Assembly: GCA_019914995.1 (NCBI GenBank)
Contig: CM034139.1
Span: 5,124,461-5,188,460 of the forward strand
DNA length: 64,000 nucleotides
DNA from: Acanthochlamys bracteata
Taxonomy: Eukaryota; Streptophyta; Magnoliopsida; Pandanales; Velloziaceae
Direction of reading: 5' to 3'
In this document: positions 48,601-60,213 of the stretch, piece after piece
Layout: the number at the start of each line of letters is the position of its first letter
Numbering within the stretch: position 1 is the stretch's first letter
Program-made: the position numbers and the translations under genes
Notes under the pieces: generated by a model
What the model was told of the DNA's origin: nothing
The model's database searches: none
The model's input: only the letters and a program-made list of their open reading frames with translations

Positions 48601-50073
48601 GCCCCTAAAATTAGAAGCACTGCCTTAGAATGCGATGTGCTGGCATGCTTCAACACCAATGATTTATTGTGTTTGCATGCCCATAAATATCCCATATTTC
48701 AGAAGATATTATGTGTGGGACATTCGGACTGTCACATTCTTAGGATCAGCTTCCTATATTTGTTATGCTGCGGTATTCTTGTCTACTAAAGTGTATTGAT
48801 ATGAGAAGTAGATGAGCAGAATGCATGAACTCCATTTGCTATGTTGGTTACTTGTATATACACGCTTATAGTTTTCTTTCTTTTGTGTTAGTTTGAGCCT
48901 ATTCTTTCATCTAGTGACTGACTGTAATTATCTCTTGCAGTCAACAGAGGCTTTTTGCATTACAAGTCTTTGAGCTTCATAGATTAATAAAGGTCAACGA
49001 ATCTGATCGAAGAAACAATAGAAAGTTATAGCTTTTTGCTGGCATTGAAAGCTGACGCAAAATTTTTTACTTATTACAACCAGGTCCAGAAGCTGATTGC
49101 TGCGTCTCCACACCTTCTCCTTGAAGATTATCACCATATGGTAAAATCTTCGGGGAAAGGTCTCTTTGAAAATCTGCCTTCTAAAGATGATGCCAAATTA
49201 TGCCCTCCAATCCTGAAAGACAAAGATGATACTCAGAAGCAGAGCAACCATACTGCCTGCCAAACAGATGGTACATTACCACTGCCACCTATTCCTTCAC
49301 ATTTTGTTCGAAATAACAAAGGGCATGTGCAGACCCCTAGAAGTATGCTTCATTCTGGAACTCCAGCTCCTACTCCTTTAGTTCCTGAAAACAGCCCTGG
49401 TGCTTGGTGTTGTCACCCACCACCAAGTCAGTGGCTTGTTCCTGTGATGTCTCCTTCAGAGGGACTTATATACAAGCCATATACTGGACCTTGTTCTCCT
49501 ACCAGTTTTGCTCCAGTTTATGGAGCCTGCAGTCCCTTAACTCTACCTCCGGCCTATGGTGTTCCGCCACCTCAGCAGCAACCAAATATGTCTGTTCTTC
49601 CAGGTCCTCATGGGATTTCTCCAAGCTATTTTCCAGCTTCGTATGGTCTTCCTGCTGTAAATCCTGTTTCTGTGTCAGCTGTGGAGCAGGTCAGTCCAAT
49701 GGTTGGGCCAAGGCCTAATTGCCAGACAGATCAAAACTCCCGGAGCTCTTGCAACATGCCAAACTCAAAAAATGAAGCACTTACAGGTTGTTTGTGGAGG
49801 TTTCAGGCATCAAAAGGTAGTGAAATACAAGGGAGCACAGCAAGCAGCCCTTGTGATAAAACACGGAGAGAAGGAAGTGATGCATTGCCTCTCTTTCCAA
49901 TGGGTCCTGCTGGTGAGGGTTCCACAAGGCCCTCTCAGTCTTGTGATAATGACAGTAGTCAGGCTCGTGTTATCAAAAGTGTACCACGTAATGCAAGATT
50001 GGCAACAGAATCAGCTGCAAGGATTTTTCGTTCAATTCAGGAAGAGAGACAGCACTATGACAATGATGCGTGA
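45692..50073 (+). CDS. ELF3: EARLY FLOWERING 3 (evening-complex scaffold)
   Basis: Nuclear scaffold of the circadian evening complex (ELF3-ELF4-LUX), which represses genes at dusk and acts in temperature sensing and flowering time. Four coding exons: 45692-45919, 46638-47623, 48941-48992, 49084-50073; 751 aa. The N-terminal conserved block is [12 protein letters not shown], then [20 protein letters not shown] middle block at about residues 375-435 reads [35 protein letters not shown] and [15 protein letters not shown]. Residues about 520-640 are a Pro/Tyr/Ser-rich, prion-like region ([29 protein letters not shown]). The C-terminal signature is [17 protein letters not shown]. The long polyglutamine tract of Arabidopsis ELF3 is absent; only three Q occur. 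The large intron 2 (47624-48940) has T-rich runs and no other gene. Confidence 0.96.
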
Positions 50074-51572
50074 TAATGTTAAAGCATTGAGTTACATATT
50101 TATTTTGCCTGGTAGCAGCTTGTTTCTCTACTTACTTAGGTCCCTGATCAAGTTTGACCGCCTACAGAGTGTTTTGGTGCATGGTAACTGGTTTTTTGGT
50201 GTCTGCATCGTTTTGAATGCTTAACATTTATGCATATAAAAATCATATTATCTGGGAAGTTGTGGTTCTCAGCCTTTTACATATCACATATATGTTTATA
50301 TTATCTATGCATGAAATGGATGCTGCTGTTTCTATCAGTGACAAAGCTTATGCTGATGCTTGAACACATCCAAAGCACATATCACAATTTAAAAGGCTCT
50401 CTCCACCTTTTTGTCCTCTTGATTTTGTATTTAGTCAAAACCTGTTACGTGTATGTAGTACCGGCGGTAATTTGAATTGGATCTGTAGTTTCTTACTGTA
50501 AGCTTGTCTTTTGATCCTTTTTCTTCTATCAAGCATTGCTGTTATGTCCTTATTGACAATTGTGGTTGAAGGTACTTTCCAGGCGAAATTTCTAAGTGGA
50601 AAATCAGCTTCCTGCCCGTTATTGCAGGTTATTGTATAGGCTTTCCTTTCTTGTAGCCTTGGAATTGTTTTTGTGCAGTGTGATTGATAGCCATAAATGA
50701 TAAGTGATGAAATTTGTCTATGGCAGAAAGAATCGGGAAGTTATGTGAAAGTGTTGTCACTGATTTACAAAAACTAAGTTTAAAAAAAGACCTTTCAGCT
50801 CTTAAATCGCCACAGGCTCATGTATTGCTGCTGACTTTGATGGTGTTTTGATTCTCTGGATTGTTGCATCATAACTATTGTGCTCCCATCTGGGTTTTGT
50901 TAGTGGTTAGCCTTCTTTAGTAGTTAGAAGAGATTCATGTAGATAAGCAGGAAGTGAAAAAACAAGGTAGCAGGTATCTGAAACAATGATATCCTACTGA
51001 TCTACTTGTTGAGCTACACAAATAAAACAGGTACGATGCATTTCGACAAATGTGAACTGGAGACAGAAATGAGCTTTTTTGCAAGTTGTCAAAACAAAAA
51101 GAGCAAAGAAGGTCAAGACAATCTTGCTCGTATGCTATCAAAGCAAAACAGAACTGCCTGTATTGCGGCAGTGACTAGCAACATTGCAACCAGGCAAAGA
51201 ATGTAGATTTCAGCAAAGAATGTCCAAAACATTAGTTTTGATGTAGGGTACAGTGCTATGTCCATAAGCATGCCATAACTACGCACAGTTACAGCATCAC
51301 CCCAGAACAGTGCAGCATTGTTTGAACGCCATATTCTTCTAATTAAGTCATTAGATAAACCAAGAAGTAAAACTAAATGCAGATATATCAATATTATTTC
51401 AAGAAGAATCTAGTCATACAACAAAAGCATATCCATTAAACATCCCCCACCTCCTTGGCTATTGTACAAACGCTATAGTTTATGTATGATTTAACCTCTG
51501 ATTATGGCTCTAGAAAATTTTCTCAGTGGAACTATAGAGCTGCTGCATGTTTGTAGAAAATCGAGTTTTTTC
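50074..51572. other. Convergent intergenic region, ELF3 to SEC61-beta
   Basis: Two 3' untranslated regions face each other. Short frames on both strands have no family resemblance. I see no repeat or RNA gene. Confidence 0.5.
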
Positions 51573-51812
51573 TTAATCATGACGAACAAGTTTTCCAAAG
51601 ACATGTAGAAGGGCAACAATTGCAATAAAACCGATACTCATGATGAGGACAGTGTTTGGGGACATCTTGCGACCTGCAGTTTCATCAGTGTAGAACTGCA
51701 GCATGGTGTTGGCACCACCTGCAGCTGAACCAGAGCTGCTAGTTCTCCGCCTGCGCAAGCTTGCAGCAGCCGCTGCGCTGCCCCTAGGTGGTGCTTCTCC
51801 ATTTGCAACCAT
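51573..51812 (-). CDS. SEC61B: Protein transport protein Sec61 subunit beta
   Basis: Small tail-anchored subunit of the ER Sec61 translocon, which passes secretory and membrane proteins into the ER. 79 aa in one exon, within the usual 75-110 aa. Residues 1-30 are Ala/Arg/Ser-rich ([16 protein letters not shown]). The conserved cytosolic block follows ([13 protein letters not shown] and [13 protein letters not shown]), then one membrane helix at about 53-75 ([17 protein letters not shown]), ending RHD. A leader intron (51829-53178) separates the coding exon from a first exon near 53179-53240. Divergent from the CZIB-like pseudogene. Confidence 0.96.
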   Translation of the reverse strand: MVANGEAPPRGSAAAAASLRRRRTSSSGSAAGGANTMLQFYTDETAGRKMSPNTVLIMSIGFIAIVALLHVFGKLVRHD

Positions 51813-51828
51813 CTTTTATTTGGGCAAC

Positions 51829-53178
51829 CTAAAATAAAGAGCTAATAAAATGCTAATGAGAGTCCATCATTACAAAGAATTAAACTTGTTTAAGTTTCCT
51901 AAAAGAATATGCACAAAGTCAGCAGACAAAGACACTGACTGGGCAGAGTGCCAACAAGATATAGCATTCATAAGTTAAAAGGAAGCATCAAAATTAAAAC
52001 GAACTCAAAATGCACCATTCTCTTAGACATCTGGTGTGCTTAAAGCATTGTAAATGGAAGTAACGAAAATGACACTAACAATAAGAAATGAGGGATTACC
52101 AGAAGTGACAGAACCTGAAGACACTATTACACAGTCGTACATGCATTAACCAACAAGAGCAAAAGCAAGCAAATTTTCCTAAAGAGATTCCAGTACACCA
52201 AGTGGAGGAGATAGAAACAACAAAACAGGCAAAAGAACATATATTTTTTGAAGTTCTCTACTCTTCCTGCAAAAAAGTTGAAGCGAAAGGCATATTACTT
52301 TGAAAATTTTACTAGATACATTTTAAATAAAGATGATGCCGCTTTCACTAGGTAAACAATTAATCTCAAGCCCGAAAAATAACAATGTGAAAAGAGGTGA
52401 AGCACCAAAGCCAAACCTTAAATTAAACTCAAAGGACGAGAAGGATTCAATCAATAAGCTAATTCAAGGAACTTACAGCAGCAAGTCTATCCATTGATGA
52501 AACAAATGGATATTATTATCACCAGCCACTATACTAATAGAACTCCCTAGGCAAAAGTGTATCATCAATAGTTCTCAGAGCTATTGACAGGCTACCAGAA
52601 GTACCCAGGTGAGAAGTGAAATTATGTTGGGAAGCAAACCAAGTATACATTATTATTCTTACCATTACAAAGATTGATGTAGCAAACAAATGTCTCAATA
52701 AATAAATAAACCAGTCATCACCAAAGCTCCACCGATAATATAATATCAATCTGCATTCTAAACTATCCACGCATGCAACTGCTGCGAACAAGAATTAACA
52801 TGTGATGGAACAAAAGAACACTTACAAGCCACTCTCTATTCAAAACAATGAAACAGCAGTGCTACAAATCTATAGGCCATGCTCACCATCCAATGTCCCA
52901 TGCATTGGATTTCAAGTAGGAGAAACCGAAACAAGAGATGCGCGACTTTTTTTCAGAATTAAACACCTTGACACAAACAGATCTCGCAGGTAGATCTAAT
53001 ATTCAAGCGAGAAAAAATCAAACAAAAAACAATCGCCTCGGAATGCTAAATCTGAGTAATCAAAAATTAAAAAATCAAAATCAAACATACACAGCAGATT
53101 TCACTCGTTCACTAATAGATCAGATCTAAGCCAAAGACAAACAAATTATAAAGCGAAAAAGATCTAACGATTATATAC
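51829..53178 (-). other. 1.35 kb intron in the SEC61B 5' leader
   Basis: On the minus strand the donor is AATCGCG|gtatat and the acceptor ttattttag|GTTGCC, 16 bases before the ATG. The interior is A/T-rich with no coding. Long leader introns near the promoter often raise expression in plants, but this is not shown here. Confidence 0.7.
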
Positions 53179-53179
53179 C

Positions 53180-53592
53180 GCGATTAAGGAAGATTTCTGA
53201 TTTAATCCTGTGCTGAATGAGAGAGATCTGAGCAATGCGAGAGAAGAAGAAAAGGAAGACTGCATACAACGCGTGAACTCGCCATAAAACCATACCCGTT
53301 ACCTTTTCGGGGACGGGTTGTAGCCCAACAGAACAGAGGCCCAGTTTCGGTATAATAAAGAGGCCCTGAATAGAACATAATGGGTCGCATATTTTTTCTA
53401 CGCGCGATTTCCAAACACAGCCTTAAGTAGCGCATTAGTGAGTTTTTAGCTTTCCAGCTATTTTTTCAGTTCCCTTCTGAAGCAATCGTCTATCTGATCG
53501 AATCAACGATACTCCATTCTTCGTCTTCGATTCCTCTCGATTTTCTTTTACTACTTCTGAAGTTTTGAATTTCGATTCTCACCAGAGCGGAG
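53180..53592. promoter_or_regulatory. Divergent promoter region, SEC61B and the CZIB-like pseudogene
   Basis: It contains two site II-like elements close together, AGCCCA (53322-53327) and GGCCCA (53338-53343), common in promoters of plant translation and growth genes. A C/T-rich leader lies on each side. No TATA box is clear. Confidence 0.5.
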
Positions 53593-55190
53593 ATGGTGTT
53601 CTTCATGCTTTCGATCGGCGCCGAGCTCGAGGATATCGCTAGCCTCCAGCCCCGTGGCGGTTGCGATGATACCAACTATCCCTTCTACTTCAAGGTATTC
53701 TAATATTTATCCATTTTTTCCTTCGTCAGATTTCGATTCTGGGGTTTCTGGTTCTTCCATATGTCATCGATGTTTCTGTTGTCTCTGGATCTGTAGCCAC
53801 ATTAAATTTGATTCTACAATTCTTGTATTTATCGTTTGGATTGTGGCTTGAGTGTTAAGCTGAAGTTTCACTCCTTACTGATCATCGGATTGCTTTTTGA
53901 AGAGTGAGGTTCATTACAAGATGTTTCTGATGTTAATGAACAATTGTCGTACTTTAGTGGAGATTTCTTCAATTGTTTAATGCATCCATCTTAAAGAAAA
54001 AAATATTGATTTTGAGGCTTCAGGTATTTGTATGTTAATTTATAGAAAATATAATAGATGTGTAAGCCTCGCCATTTTTTTATACGTCTTGTTGAGTTCA
54101 TGCTTTTTCTGATGCTATTTATTTCTGTGCAGTGTAAACTCTGTGGAAGAGAAGGGAGTATTCAGATCATTTTGGGCACGGTGTACCATTAACTCTTGCC
54201 CCGTCGAAGGAACATTTTCCCCGCTGATGGTTTTTGACAGCTGGGGCTTTGAACCTGTTGACTTTGCCTTTGCAGATGGTTGGACAGCTTAATCTGTAAG
54301 TGGTTCTTTTGTTGTAACCTTTTTATATTTGATTTGTTGAAATTGGTAAGTTCTAATATTATGTTTCGCTTTTATTTGTTTATTTTTACTATGATGAATT
54401 TGAGTGTCTTGTGGTGATATTCCTTTTAGATCATCATGTATCATTCATTATATCATGGATATTGTGTTAAGATAAAGATCATTATTGCTGTTGCCATGTC
54501 CAACTAATGAACTTGAGTTTCCTTGGAAAGATTTAGTGTAGTCTCACTTCAGTAATGCATCAGAGTTTGTCATGCTTTCTTATAGGAATAGAGATGTCCA
54601 CTATTCATGAGTTCTTTGCATGTTGAAAATTTGGGTTGTTATGATTGCAAATTCTTTCCCCTGAATAATATTCCAGAAGTATTTTCTCTAAAACTTTACT
54701 TCCCTCCGTCCATTTTGTTGACTGGAGCAAGACTCATGCCATGCTCTTCAAATCTTTTGCGAAGTGATAGGCTTTTGCTTTCTTTCTTCTATTTTGTTTC
54801 AATCAGAGTTAAAAACTGTTGTAGGATCTGTTTGTGCAAACAACATTTGCTTTCACTTGCAACTTACCATTTCTGTTTTTCTTTTCTTCTAAAGCATTTT
54901 CAGGGTAATTAGGATGTTGCAATGCTGCTCTTTTAGTTTTAAGTGCACCACTTAAAATGAGGCTTGTTAGAAGTATAGCTTTTCATTCTCATGCAGACAA
55001 GTGGACAAAGTTTGATGTTGATTTATCTGCTGGGGAGTTTACTGACTATGATGAGAAGGGATGGTGTCCTGTTTCTGTTTCCAACATCAAAGGAGAATTT
55101 AAAGTGGTAAACAAATCAAGAAAGATTAAGATATCAGCCATGAAGTTTATACAGAAAGCAATGCTTCTTTCACTTCCTAAGAATGTTTAG
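53593..55190 (+). pseudogene. Broken CXXC zinc-binding protein gene (CZIB/C1orf123/DUF866 family)
   Basis: The intact homologue is a roughly 160-aa protein with two CXXC zinc pairs. Remaining parts: exon 1 (53593-53694, 34 codons, AELEDIASLQPRGGCDDTNY), intact with a good donor; an exon at 54133-54295 with the second pair CKLCGREGSIQII; and a last exon from about 54997 (KFDVDLSAGEFTDYDEKG and CPVSVSNIKGEFKVV). Damage: the exon with the first CXXC pair is missing between 53694 and 54133. One-base shifts occur after SIQII and again before FSPLMVFDSWGFEPVDFAF. A nonsense codon (GCT TAA TCT, where AES is expected) follows DGWTA. The last exon also runs past the usual end (NKSRKIKI, on to 55190). 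A full-length product is impossible; a functional copy is presumably elsewhere. Confidence 0.85.
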
Positions 55191-56688
55191 GTGAATTAGC
55201 AGGAAAAATGCGGTATGACAGTTACATTGAGATGTATGTTGGGGCTTTAGTTATTCAAGCCTGATTCCTGCAGCCTAACTATTGGATAAGAAGCTCTCAT
55301 GGTGGATATAGTATGCTACTGTACGCCGTGACAGTCCAAGCATTTTAGAAGCTTCTTTCCTGAATGTTGCTTATGAAAGCTGTTCAACTCTTGTCTAGTT
55401 TGCTTCCGAAGCTTAGTTGGGTTGTTTGTTGCCCTGCGAAGTAGAGATACTAGGCCTCTTGTGAACTCTGATTTAGGACCGTTACATTTTTCTTGTTGTA
55501 GTCGTAAAACTATGGCCTGTATGGGCTATTTCTTAACTTGATTCAGACTTCGATTCTAATGATTTCAGTTTCTCTCGGTTGAGGAATTACATTCACTTGT
55601 TCCCATGATTAGCACACAGAAGGAAGTTCGATTAAGAGCGTGTTTTAAATATTCAAAATTAAATTTTTATGAAAATAAACAATAGAATTTTTTAACAAAT
55701 AAGTTGAAAGTGAAGTTTAATTTTTGAATTTCAATAATTTTTAAAAGTGAGTTAAAAATTAAAAGATAAATTGTATTAGAAGTTGTGCAAATAAAAAAAA
55801 TTAAAATTAAAATTTCATATGTTAAAATAAAATTTTAAGTTTTTTATACAAATAAAATATATAAATTATTTAAAAATTTAAATTTAGCAGAAAATAAAAA
55901 AGAATTACAAGCAGTTTGAAATATGCCCAAAGAAATCTACCACCAGGAAGTCATGGAAGTTGACCTGGTTTAGCTACTACAATTTACAAGTACATTAAGG
56001 ACCAAAACTATTAATGAAGTACGAGATTGTGACCATAGCTTCGTGCCCATTGAAACTAGGCTGCAGTGGCGTAAATTTCTAGCGCCGTTGTTTTCCTTAC
56101 ATTTTATTATCCATATTTCTTCACGGACTAGTTTTGGTCCTTATTTTTTTAAATGAGCTAAAAAAAGTAAAAAAATAATTATTAAAAATGAGTTCAATTT
56201 TTGTATTTAGAAGATATTTGGAAGTGCTTATTGAAAATAGAGCTTTTTGAAAAAAAAAATATTTTAGAAATTTTTAAAAAACGAGCCATTTTTTTTATTT
56301 AAAAAATAATAAAAATAAATAATAAAAAAATTTTACGATATAAAATTTTTTTACAATTTTAAAATTTTTGAAAAAAATTTGTAGAATATTTTGAAAATTT
56401 TATGGAAAAATGTGAAATAAAAAGTTGAAGAAGAAAAGCTCTCCGTATGCCCTTATTTTTTATTTGAAAGTGAATATTGGATTGACTTCTTGTGCTTGAA
56501 AAATAATTCTTAAAAGTGAGTATTGAAAGTGTGTTATTTTGGAATTTATTGGAACACAATTCTTGGCAGGGGAAATTTTTCATAACAACATGCCGTATGC
56601 TGCAGTAGTGCCCACTCTGATGAATGTAATCCAATTCAATGTTTAACCAAAATGCACCCAGTTTTTATGACTGTTGCTTGTAGCCCGT
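55191..56688. other. Intergenic stretch with two AT-rich elements
   Basis: After the pseudogene's 3' region come A/T-rich blocks at about 55635-55925 and 56212-56452. The second begins ATATTTGGAAGTGCTTATTG and ends GCTCTCCGTATGCCC, and contains AATAATAAAAAAATTTTAC. I see no gene. Confidence 0.5.
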
Positions 56689-56696
56689 GCTTCATC
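56689..56696. repeat. Left target-site duplication of the hAT-like element
   Basis: GCTTCATC, repeated exactly at 59209-59216 on the other side of the element. Confidence 0.75.
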
Positions 56697-59208
56697 TAAT
56701 GTTATAAAAATCGACCCGGATTTATGTCCGGATCACAGGTCAACCGGCAGGTCAACCCGTTGACCTGCTGAGTCACTGTTCATGTCATGTAGTGTTACAG
56801 ACTTATAGATATAGTTATACACTTCACAATTTCACATGACAGAATTTAAAGTTACTTGCACATCAGTCAGCCAGCAAGTATTCAAAGTTATAACTTGTAT
56901 AACTTTCAAAACATTAACATAATACACATCAATATGACACGTACAGAATTATAGATTACTAGATAAGTGTTAAGTGCTAACAACCCTCTAAAGCTCTAAG
57001 CATCATAACTCACAAGCTATAACAAATTAACAATCACTGCTTTAGAAGTTCAGAATAACAATAACAACAACAATATCAGTAGCTATATTGCTAGCTAACT
57101 GCCAGCAGTCATATTGTCTTTACTAAAGTAAGCTAATAAGAAACAATAACAATCTCATATTGTCTTACATTGCTGCTCATTGCTGGCTTACTGCCCAGCA
57201 GGAAGGTCTTTTCAATAGCAATCTCATACAGCAAAAAAGAAAAAGCTTTATTTCTTCAATGCATTCCTCCACAAAGGCACAAACACTTGCTTAATTGCAG
57301 TTCTTCGAATTTTTTTTTTTTTCCTCACTGTCTAGCTGAGATCATTCACCTGCATATTAGTGTAAACAGCATTGTTACTCATACAAGCTATGTTACTCCT
57401 AACAAGCACTCCAGCAATAGACAGTGAGTGACTCCGTGCAAGCAGGCAGCAAAGCAATTGACAGATTCTATAACATATAAAATTTTCACTACTCTACAAG
57501 CAAGCAGTCCTAAGCTTTGTGCTAGGAGTCATAGACTCTGTACTAGTTTAGGACTAATTCCAAAATAAAACTCTTAGCAGTCATGTCACAATCTAAGAAA
57601 TTATTGAGATGTAAAGCTACTCCTATGCTCCTAGCAACCATCTAGAGCAAGCATGCAGTCATTAGGAACTTTATTCAATCATGTAAAGAAACTCATTGCA
57701 AGCAGAAAATAAGAATGAATATTGTCCCATTCAATCAGATGCATGCCACAAGAAATTCAATTTCATTTTTTTCTCTATATAGAGAGACTTTTCAAGACAG
57801 CAAGTAGTAGGTCCAGTACAAACCAAGGTTAAAATGCTAATGAACAGTTATATATTATTTCTACAAACTATGTTGCTTCTAACTTCTAATAGGCACTCCA
57901 ATCTCCAGCAACAGGGAGTCAATGACTCAACCTCACAGAGAGCCAGAGACAAATACCAGTAGTAAATTTTTTACAATTTTGCACAGTCAAAGACTCAAAA
58001 CTAGACACCCATCTATTATTAAATCAACCAAAGCCACATCCACCAAGCAAGAAATTTTATTTAATCATGTAAAGCAGTAAACAGACTCATTGCAAGAAGA
58101 TAATAAGAATCAATATTTCACATTTAACCAGATGTATGCCACAGGAAATTTCAATTCTATTTTTTTTTCTATTAAAGAGACTTTTCAAGAATCAAGATAG
58201 CAAGCAGTAGGTCCAGTACAAGCGAGGAACTTTATTCAATCATGTAAAGCAGTAAATGGATTCATACAAGCAGATGATAAGAATGAATGTTGATTCATTC
58301 AACTAGATGCACCATTCATGTCATAGAAACTAAAATTTCAATTTTTTTCTCTATAGCAAGACACAACCAGAGAAGTAAATGAACTTTTTGTTGATTAGCA
58401 AAATAGCAAGACACCACTAGAAACCAGTAGGAGTGTAGAACAGTAGGTCTAGTACAGCACTGAATGCAAACTGAAACAGAAAAGCAGCCGGAGTAAAGCA
58501 AACAGGAGAATGAAGCAAGCATACGAGAGAAGCAGCTGAGTATCGAGTGAAGCAGCCGAGTGGATAGCTGGAGAATAAAAATTACCGGCGAAGCAGAGAG
58601 CAGAACCCTTGTTGGAGATAAAAAAACTTTTTGTCGTTCCTGAAAGCAGCCAGAGAGCGGCTAATTGAACGACAGAGAATGAAATCAGCAGGCGAAATGT
58701 AGAGCCGAAGATAGAAAATTCAGGCAGAGCGGAGAGACAGAATAATTGCCAGAGTGGAGAGATAGAGACATCGTCGAGAGCTACCGGAGAGCAGCTAGCC
58801 GAACGGCAGAGAAAATCGCAACCGGTGACTAGTGGGTAGAGCAAAGCGGGCGAAGCAGAAGCCGAGAAACTGAAGAAAGGAGATATGAACTCTCGCCGGA
58901 GAACAAAATCTCGTCGGACGACTGAGAAAAAGTTTCAAGAATTCACCGATCGGGTGAATACTGTGAAGCAGAAGCGAAGAAAAAACCTAGACAGTTTGGG
59001 CGCAAGAAAATTGAGTTGGTCTTCCGTCTGTGTTAATAACAAATTTTTTTTATTTTTCTAACCCAAACGGTTCGACCTGCCCGGATCAACCTGGGTCATA
59101 CCGGATTACTAACACGACTGAATTTTTTGCAAATCCGAACCGATTTACCGTCCGAATCGGCTGTTTACGGGCTGACCCGAACAGTCCGATCCGGATCTGC
59201 TAACACTG
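56697..59208. mobile_element. Non-autonomous hAT-like transposon, 2.5 kb
   Basis: An exact 8-bp duplication (GCTTCATC) flanks it, the hAT target-site length. The right end read inward is CAGTGTTAGCAGATCCGGAT and the left end is TAATGTTATAAAAATCGACC followed by CGGAT, a short diverged terminal repeat sharing TGTTA and CCGGAT. Both ends are GC-richer and carry GACC/GGTC-type subterminal motifs (AGGTCAACC twice on the left; GACCTGC and CCGGATCAACC on the right). No hAT dimerisation domain or transposase was seen. The longest frame (minus, 58449-58844) resembles nothing. The interior has three imperfect copies of a repeat. Confidence 0.7.
57655..58455. repeat. Three imperfect direct copies inside the hAT-like element
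   Basis: Copies at about 57655-57830, 58045-58215 and 58225-58455 share, in order, AATCATGTAAAG, ATAAGAAT-AATATT, AGATG-ATGCCA, a TTTTTTTCT tract, ACTTTTCAAGA and AGTAGGTCCAGTACA. They vary by indels. Confidence 0.7.
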
Positions 59209-59216
59209 GCTTCATC
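59209..59216. repeat. Right target-site duplication of the hAT-like element
   Basis: GCTTCATC, identical to 56689-56696. Confidence 0.75.
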
Positions 59217-59650
59217 ATTCCTCATTGTTTGTGAATTGTGATACTTAGGATGTTCAAATATCTAAAATTTTAGTTTTGTTTTTCAGAATTAGAGATTCAA
59301 ATAACTTATATATTTTAAATATAAATTAAATTCAGAACTATATTTTAAAATTACTATAATCACTTCCAACCAACTTTCAAAAATAGAAGTTAAATTTTAC
59401 TTTGAATTCATTTTAAAAAATAATTAAAACACAAATTTGAACTCTACTTTTATCTCATTTTATAAGTCTTTATTTTTAAATTTTTATTTTTATAAAACTC
59501 AGTTATGTGTATTTAAAATATACTCTTGCTCTACAGAATACAGATATGTTGGTCACAGCATGAGTTACTTCCAAACTCACCAGCAAGGATGAGTACAAAT
59601 TGAATTATGGGTTAATTTGTCCATGTCCAAATACCACAAAGTATGGACTA
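59217..59650. repeat. AT-rich element upstream of eS30
   Basis: From about 59250 (GGATGTTCAAATATC) to 59530 the sequence is A/T-rich in the manner of the dispersed family, but its ends are poorly kept. The eS30 promoter follows. Confidence 0.35.
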
Positions 59651-59651
59651 A

Positions 59652-59734
59652 AGCCCAAAGTCAAATACGCACTCAACCCGGACTGGTCGAAATAACTACG
59701 TAAATCCACTCTTTTCCCTTTACAAAAGCCCTAA
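59652..59734 (+). promoter_or_regulatory. eS30 promoter motifs: site II-like and telobox-like
   Basis: AGCCCA at 59652-59657 is a site II element in reverse orientation. AGCCCTAA at 59727-59734 is a variant of the telo-box AAACCCTAA. The pair is typical of plant ribosomal protein promoters. A full TTAGGGTTT lies in intron 2 (60127-60135). Confidence 0.5.
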
Positions 59735-59817
59735 CGCCGACCCGCAGCAGACGAAGCTCAGATTCCAATCTTCGCCAGCGCCGCCGCTCTTGTTCATTTA
59801 CGACCAAGTAATTAAGC

Positions 59818-60213
<396 letters not shown>

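Noticed and set aside
58449..58844. A 131-codon hydrophobic minus-strand frame inside the hAT-like element, considered as a transposase or membrane protein
   Set aside because: No hAT, MULE or other transposase motif. The composition follows from a C/T-rich tract on that strand and no start context or family match is visible.
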